Source of the DNA: Flavobacterium sangjuense
GTDB taxonomy: Bacteria > Bacteroidota > Bacteroidia > Flavobacteriales > Flavobacteriaceae
Reading direction: 5' to 3'
NCBI RefSeq assembly: GCF_004797125.1
Contig: NZ_CP038810.1
Span: 2,852,001-2,916,000, forward strand
Length of the DNA: 64,000 nt
Below are positions 60,230-64,000 of this stretch, in pieces (position 1 is the stretch's first letter; the number at the start of each line of letters is the position of its first letter). A program made the position numbers and the translations under genes. Below the pieces are notes generated by a model. The model was not told the origin of the DNA, ran no database searches, and saw only the letters and a list, made by a program, of their open reading frames with translations.

Positions 60230-62398
60230 ATGAAATGGATTTGGATTTTCATATTTATTCCTATTGTCGTTTTTGGGCAAAAAGTATCAATAAAAAAAGT
60301 TGACAGTACTGCCTATTATATTCAGTTGGCTAACTTTAATAAAAAAACAAACAACTATAAATCTTCACTAGCTTTTTCTCAGAAAGCCTACAATTACGCG
60401 AAACTTAACAATGATACAAAAGGAAAAGCTGATGCATTATTTTCATTGGGCTCAACCTATTTTGAGTTAAAAAAGTGGAATGATGCTTTAGAATCTTATA
60501 CAAAAAGTGCCGATTTATACAATCAGCTTATACCATCAACAGATTATGCCTTTTGTTACTACAACATTGGTCTTTGTTATATGGGACTAGAGGAATTTGA
60601 CAAAGCTGAAGACAATTTCGACAAATCAAAATCCATTTATGATGCCCTAAAAATCGATGCTTCACCTTTTATGAATCTGCAAAAAGGTATTTTATATAAA
60701 AATAATGGTCAGACCAAATTGGCATCAAAGCTGTTTAATGAAATCATTTCAAAAGACGACACAAAAGATGTTTTCAAAACCAAAGCCGAAGCACTTTACC
60801 AACTGGGAACGATTGAGCAAAATTTAGAGCATTACAATTTGAGTGTAAACTATCTCAATAGAGCATTATTGTTAAGTACAAAAGAGAAAAACTTAGACCA
60901 AAAAGTGAAAATTTTGTTGGATTTGAGTAAGTCATATGAAAAACTGCTTGACTTAAAAAAATCGCATACTTATCTAAAAGCGCATTTGGAATTAAAAGAC
61001 AGTCTTTCGCATTTGTATAATAAAAAATTAAATGCCGATGACTATGTAAGTTTCAAGGAAAGTGAGCGGATGAAAGCCATTGATCAGATGACAAAAGAAA
61101 ATGAAACACAACAGAAAACGAATAAATTTGCCAAACTTATTAGCATTTTGGCTATTGCGCTGATTACGATTTTGTCGCTTTTGAGTTTGTCTTTATATAA
61201 AAACAACATCATTAGAACGCAATCCAACAATATATTAAAAGAGAAAAATTTCGAATTACAAATTGCAAAAGACAATGCCGAAAAAGCTTCAAAAGCAAGA
61301 GCTGAATTTTTATCAACCGTAAGCCACGAACTCCGAACGCCGCTAAATGCCATTAACGGAATAACCCATTTACTGATTGAAGATAATCCTAAAGAGAATC
61401 AAATACACTACTTAAATTCGTTGAAGTTTTCAGGAAATTATCTGTTGACATTCATCAATGAAATTCTGGAAATTAACCGAATCGAATCGAATAATATCGA
61501 AATTGAGTACATCAATTTTAGTATCAAACAATTGTTGCTCGATATTCAAAATTCAATGCTGGAAATTGCATCTAAAAACAATAATAAATTCATACTGGAA
61601 ATTGACCAGGACGTTCCCGAAATGCTGCTTGGCGACACAACAAAGTTGTCTCAAATATTTATTAACTTAATTAATAACGCGCTGAAGTTTACCAAAAATG
61701 GTGAAGTGAAAGTGATTGCCAAAGTAATCGAAACCGGAGAAGATTACTCCAGAATAAATTTCGCAATTAGCGATACGGGAATTGGTATTCCTGAAGACAA
61801 GCAGGAAACCATTTTTGAAAGTTTTTCGCAAGGTTCTATCGAAATCAATAGAAAGTATGGCGGAACAGGTTTGGGCTTAACCATCGTAAAAAAACTGGTC
61901 GACTTATTAGGCGGAGACATTAATTTAACCAGCGAAGTTGGTGTCGGAACTACTTTTGATTTCGAATTAAATCTGCAACACGGCACTCACGAAATTGTAG
62001 TTGAAAAAGACAAAGTTTATTCGGATGACATATTAATTGGCAAAAAGATTTTGGTGGTGGAAGACAATAAAATCAACCAAATGGTAACCAAAAAAATGCT
62101 GGAGAAAAAAGGGATTATATGTCAAATTATCGACAATGGTGAAGAAGCCGTTGAAGTGCTCAGCAAAGAAAATGATTTTGATCTAGTTTTGATGGATGTT
62201 CATTTGCCAGGCATAAACGGTACAATTGCCACACAAAAAATTCGGGAATATGACACCAAAAAGCCTATAATTGCGTTAACAGCGATTTCCCTGAATGAAA
62301 ACAGAGAAATGCTGATGTCTTTTGGCATGACCGATGTAATCACCAAACCTTTTGAACCCGAAAATTTCTATAAAATTATTGCTGCGAATTTGGCTTAG
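60230..62398 (+). CDS. TPR-containing hybrid histidine kinase/response regulator
   Basis: 722 residues from the ATG at 60230. A signal peptide (MKWIWIFIFIPIVVFGQ) precedes five or six tetratricopeptide repeats in the periplasm (~20-260; FSLGSTYFELKKWNDALESY, YYNIGLCYMGLEEFDKAEDNF). A transmembrane helix at ~305-325 and a coiled coil follow. The HisKA domain has His366 (STVSHELRTPLNAI), the HATPase domain LINNALKFTKNG, DTGIGIP and GTGLGLTIV, and the receiver domain Asp656 (LVLMDVHLPG) with TALTAIS and KPFEP. No DNA-binding output is present, so it probably signals through a phosphotransfer partner elsewhere. Its end overlaps the convergent punA end by 4 bp. Confidence 0.92.
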   Translation: MKWIWIFIFIPIVVFGQKVSIKKVDSTAYYIQLANFNKKTNNYKSSLAFSQKAYNYAKLNNDTKGKADALFSLGSTYFELKKWNDALESYTKSADLYNQLIPSTDYAFCYYNIGLCYMGLEEFDKAEDNFDKSKSIYDALKIDASPFMNLQKGILYKNNGQTKLASKLFNEIISKDDTKDVFKTKAEALYQLGTIEQNLEHYNLSVNYLNRALLLSTKEKNLDQKVKILLDLSKSYEKLLDLKKSHTYLKAHLELKDSLSHLYNKKLNADDYVSFKESERMKAIDQMTKENETQQKTNKFAKLISILAIALITILSLLSLSLYKNNIIRTQSNNILKEKNFELQIAKDNAEKASKARAEFLSTVSHELRTPLNAINGITHLLIEDNPKENQIHYLNSLKFSGNYLLTFINEILEINRIESNNIEIEYINFSIKQLLLDIQNSMLEIASKNNNKFILEIDQDVPEMLLGDTTKLSQIFINLINNALKFTKNGEVKVIAKVIETGEDYSRINFAISDTGIGIPEDKQETIFESFSQGSIEINRKYGGTGLGLTIVKKLVDLLGGDINLTSEVGVGTTFDFELNLQHGTHEIVVEKDKVYSDDILIGKKILVVEDNKINQMVTKKMLEKKGIICQIIDNGEEAVEVLSKENDFDLVLMDVHLPGINGTIATQKIREYDTKKPIIALTAISLNENREMLMSFGMTDVITKPFEPENFYKIIAANLA

Positions 62399-63210
62399 AA
62401 TTGTATAATTAATTCCTTAATTAACTTTCTAACATGTGGTTCTGCTTTTGCGGCAGCTTTTAGAACTTCGTCATGGCTTACTTCTTCCATAGCGGATTCA
62501 ACATCGCCCATATCGGTAATTACAGATAGCCCAAAGCATTCGATTCCCATATGTCGGGCAACAATAACTTCAGGAACAGTCGACATTCCAACACAATCGG
62601 CACCAAGAATTTTTACCATTTGATATTCTGCAAAAGTTTCAAATGTTGGGCCTTGTAAACCAAGATAAACACCATCAAACACTGTAATATTATTTTCAAC
62701 AGCTATCGCTTTTGCTTTTTTAATCATAGCTTTATTGTAAGCCTCATTCATGTTCAAAAACCGAGGTCCAAAACGCTCGTCATTTTTTCCACGTAACGGG
62801 TGTTCCGGGAAAAAATTAATATGATCTTTGATTACCACTACCGAACCTACTTCATAATCAGAATTTACGCCACCCGAAGCATTGGAAACTACCAATTTGG
62901 TAACACCAAGATATTTCATCACACGCACAGGAAACGTTACCTGCTTCATATCATAGCCTTCATAAAAATGAAACCGTCCTTGCATCGCCATAACTTTTTT
63001 ATCGCCGATAGTTCCGAAAACAAGTGCGCCTTTGTGGCCTTGAACAGTTGACACCGGGAAATTTGGAATTTCGTTATAAGGCAATGTAAACTCGATATTA
63101 ATATCATCAGTAAAGCTTCCTAATCCGGAACCCAAAATAACACCGTATTCCGGAGTGAAATTGGTTTTCTCTTTTATATAATTAACGGTTTCCTGTACAA
63201 GTTCCCACAT
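62395..63210 (-). CDS. punA: purine nucleoside phosphorylase
   Basis: 271-residue trimeric-type PNP of purine salvage, cleaving inosine and guanosine with phosphate. Motifs: GVILGSGLGSFTDDI (phosphate site), MQGRFHFYEGYDMKQVTFPVRVMK, VSNASGGVN, GPTFETFAEYQM and GADCVGMSTVPEVIVARHMG, with base-binding Glu and terminal TDMG region. The start overlaps the end of lpxK by 29 bp, so the two are translationally coupled on the minus strand. Confidence 0.94.
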   Translation of the reverse strand: MWELVQETVNYIKEKTNFTPEYGVILGSGLGSFTDDINIEFTLPYNEIPNFPVSTVQGHKGALVFGTIGDKKVMAMQGRFHFYEGYDMKQVTFPVRVMKYLGVTKLVVSNASGGVNSDYEVGSVVVIKDHINFFPEHPLRGKNDERFGPRFLNMNEAYNKAMIKKAKAIAVENNITVFDGVYLGLQGPTFETFAEYQMVKILGADCVGMSTVPEVIVARHMGIECFGLSVITDMGDVESAMEEVSHDEVLKAAAKAEPHVRKLIKELIIQF

Positions 63211-64000
63211 AGTTTAAAATGATTTGGTCAAAAGTTTCCTGATTACTCACAAATTTACTTTTGATTGGTAAATAATATAATTGTGCTTTTAAAATTTTAG
63301 CCTTCAAACGTACAAAATCTTTTTCAGTTGTGATGATGATTTTATCAACGGCTCTACTTTTAATGGATAAAATTTCGCTTTCGCTAAAATGATGATGATC
63401 CGGAAATGTCATAATTTCATCAGTATCAGCTTTTAAAAAATCGAAAAACGGTTTTGGTTTGGCAATTCCGGCAAGTAAAATTTTTTCTGTTAATTTTAAA
63501 TCGCTAACCGCTAAACTTTCGGTGTCATTATATACTTTATCATCATAATCAATGGTACTGAAAAAAACAGGTAAGCTAACTCCAAGTTTCTTTTTGATAC
63601 TTTCCTGCTCAGTTTCCGTAATGTTCGGCGGACATTTGGTTACTATAATTACGTTAGCTCTTTTGGCTCCGTTTCTGCTTTCGCGAAGGTTTCCTGTTGG
63701 TAATATAAAATCATCGCTAAACAAATCGCCATAAGCCGTCAAAAGAATATAAAATCCTGCTTTCACTTTGCGATGCTGAAAGGCATCATCCAGCAAAATA
63801 ATTTCGGGCTTTGTTTTACTTAACAATTGTTCAATTCCGCTTCGTCTGTCAGCATCAACCGCAACCTGAATAGTTGGAAATTTTTTAAAATACTGAAAAG
63901 GTTCATCTCCCAAAATTTCAGCAGTTGAAGAAGCATCAGCCAAAACAAAACCTTCCGATTTTCTTTTATAACCACGACTTAAGGTTGCTACTTTATAATT
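63182..64000 (-). CDS. lpxK: tetraacyldisaccharide 4'-kinase, C-terminal part (partial)
   Basis: Inner-membrane-associated kinase adding the 4'-phosphate to the lipid A precursor. The frame is open to the right edge (about 273 residues visible), so the N-terminus with its P-loop is outside. Visible hallmarks are TLSRGYKRKSEGF, ILGDEPFQYFKKFP, VDADRRSGIEQLL, IILLDDAFQHRKV, LPTGNLRESRNGAKRA and FPDHHHFSESE. An internal Met at 63943 is not the start because the conserved LSRGYKR segment precedes it. Overlaps punA by 29 bp. Confidence 0.94.
   Translation of the reverse strand, partial: NYKVATLSRGYKRKSEGFVLADASSTAEILGDEPFQYFKKFPTIQVAVDADRRSGIEQLLSKTKPEIILLDDAFQHRKVKAGFYILLTAYGDLFSDDFILPTGNLRESRNGAKRANVIIVTKCPPNITETEQESIKKKLGVSLPVFFSTIDYDDKVYNDTESLAVSDLKLTEKILLAGIAKPKPFFDFLKADTDEIMTFPDHHHFSESEILSIKSRAVDKIIITTEKDFVRLKAKILKAQLYYLPIKSKFVSNQETFDQIILNYVGTCTGNR

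Overview
The window reads as a chromosome segment of an AT-rich member of the Bacteroidota, most likely Flavobacterium or a close relative. The evidence is several secreted proteins ending in type IX secretion (T9SS) sorting domains of types A and B, promoters with the Bacteroidota -7 element TAnnTTTG, a menaquinone cluster, a CcoN/CcoS/CcoI cbb3 oxidase locus under an FNR-like regulator, and no visible Shine-Dalgarno preference. No rRNA, tRNA, CRISPR array, integrase or transposase was seen.

Layout. 1-4317: cbb3 oxidase genes (ccoN partial, ccoS, ccoI) on the minus strand and a divergent Crp/Fnr regulator, linked by two copies of an ATGAT-N4-ATCAT palindrome. 4396-22457: secreted surface proteins, namely a type A T9SS protein, a short remnant-like beta-helix protein, and a 4907-residue adhesin whose core is exactly 33 units of 85 residues with three 91-residue FN3-like inserts. 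22535-24476: an overlapping gene pair resembling animal alkylglycerol monooxygenase (AGMO/TMEM195) and lysoplasmalogenase (TMEM86/YhhN), a possible ether-lipid cleavage module. 24581-27905: a two-part YeeE/YedE transporter, a lipoprotein, kdsA and an outer-membrane protein. 27944-37639: a second giant type B T9SS protein of alternating CUB and FN3 modules.

37696-39066 is a secreted M28 peptidase. 39154-43900 is a CreD operon (membrane protein, YiiX-like hydrolase, winged-helix regulator, DUF1361 protein, small membrane protein, CreD, MpaB-like oxygenase) with the same 22-bp palindromic operator in front of its two transcription blocks. 43946-47612 is the menaquinone operon menB-menA-MBL hydrolase-menC. 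47723-50200 holds a secreted C1 peptidase and an MFS transporter. 50206-54011 is a LytTR regulator with two LytS-type kinases, one with a degenerate ATP-binding site; it diverges from a short T9SS protein and a secreted collagen-like protein with an S74 intramolecular chaperone (54327-57199). 57417-64000 carries an L,D-transpeptidase lipoprotein, lipA, a GAPDH gene, a TPR hybrid histidine kinase, a purine nucleoside phosphorylase and the 3' part of lpxK.

The most unusual items are the AGMO-TMEM86 pair, the duplicated operator of the CreD operon, the paired FNR boxes with identical spacing, the segmental duplications inside the 33-unit adhesin, and the divergent LytTR / S74 surface-protein locus. 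All functions are read from sequence motifs and recollection of protein families; no database search was made.
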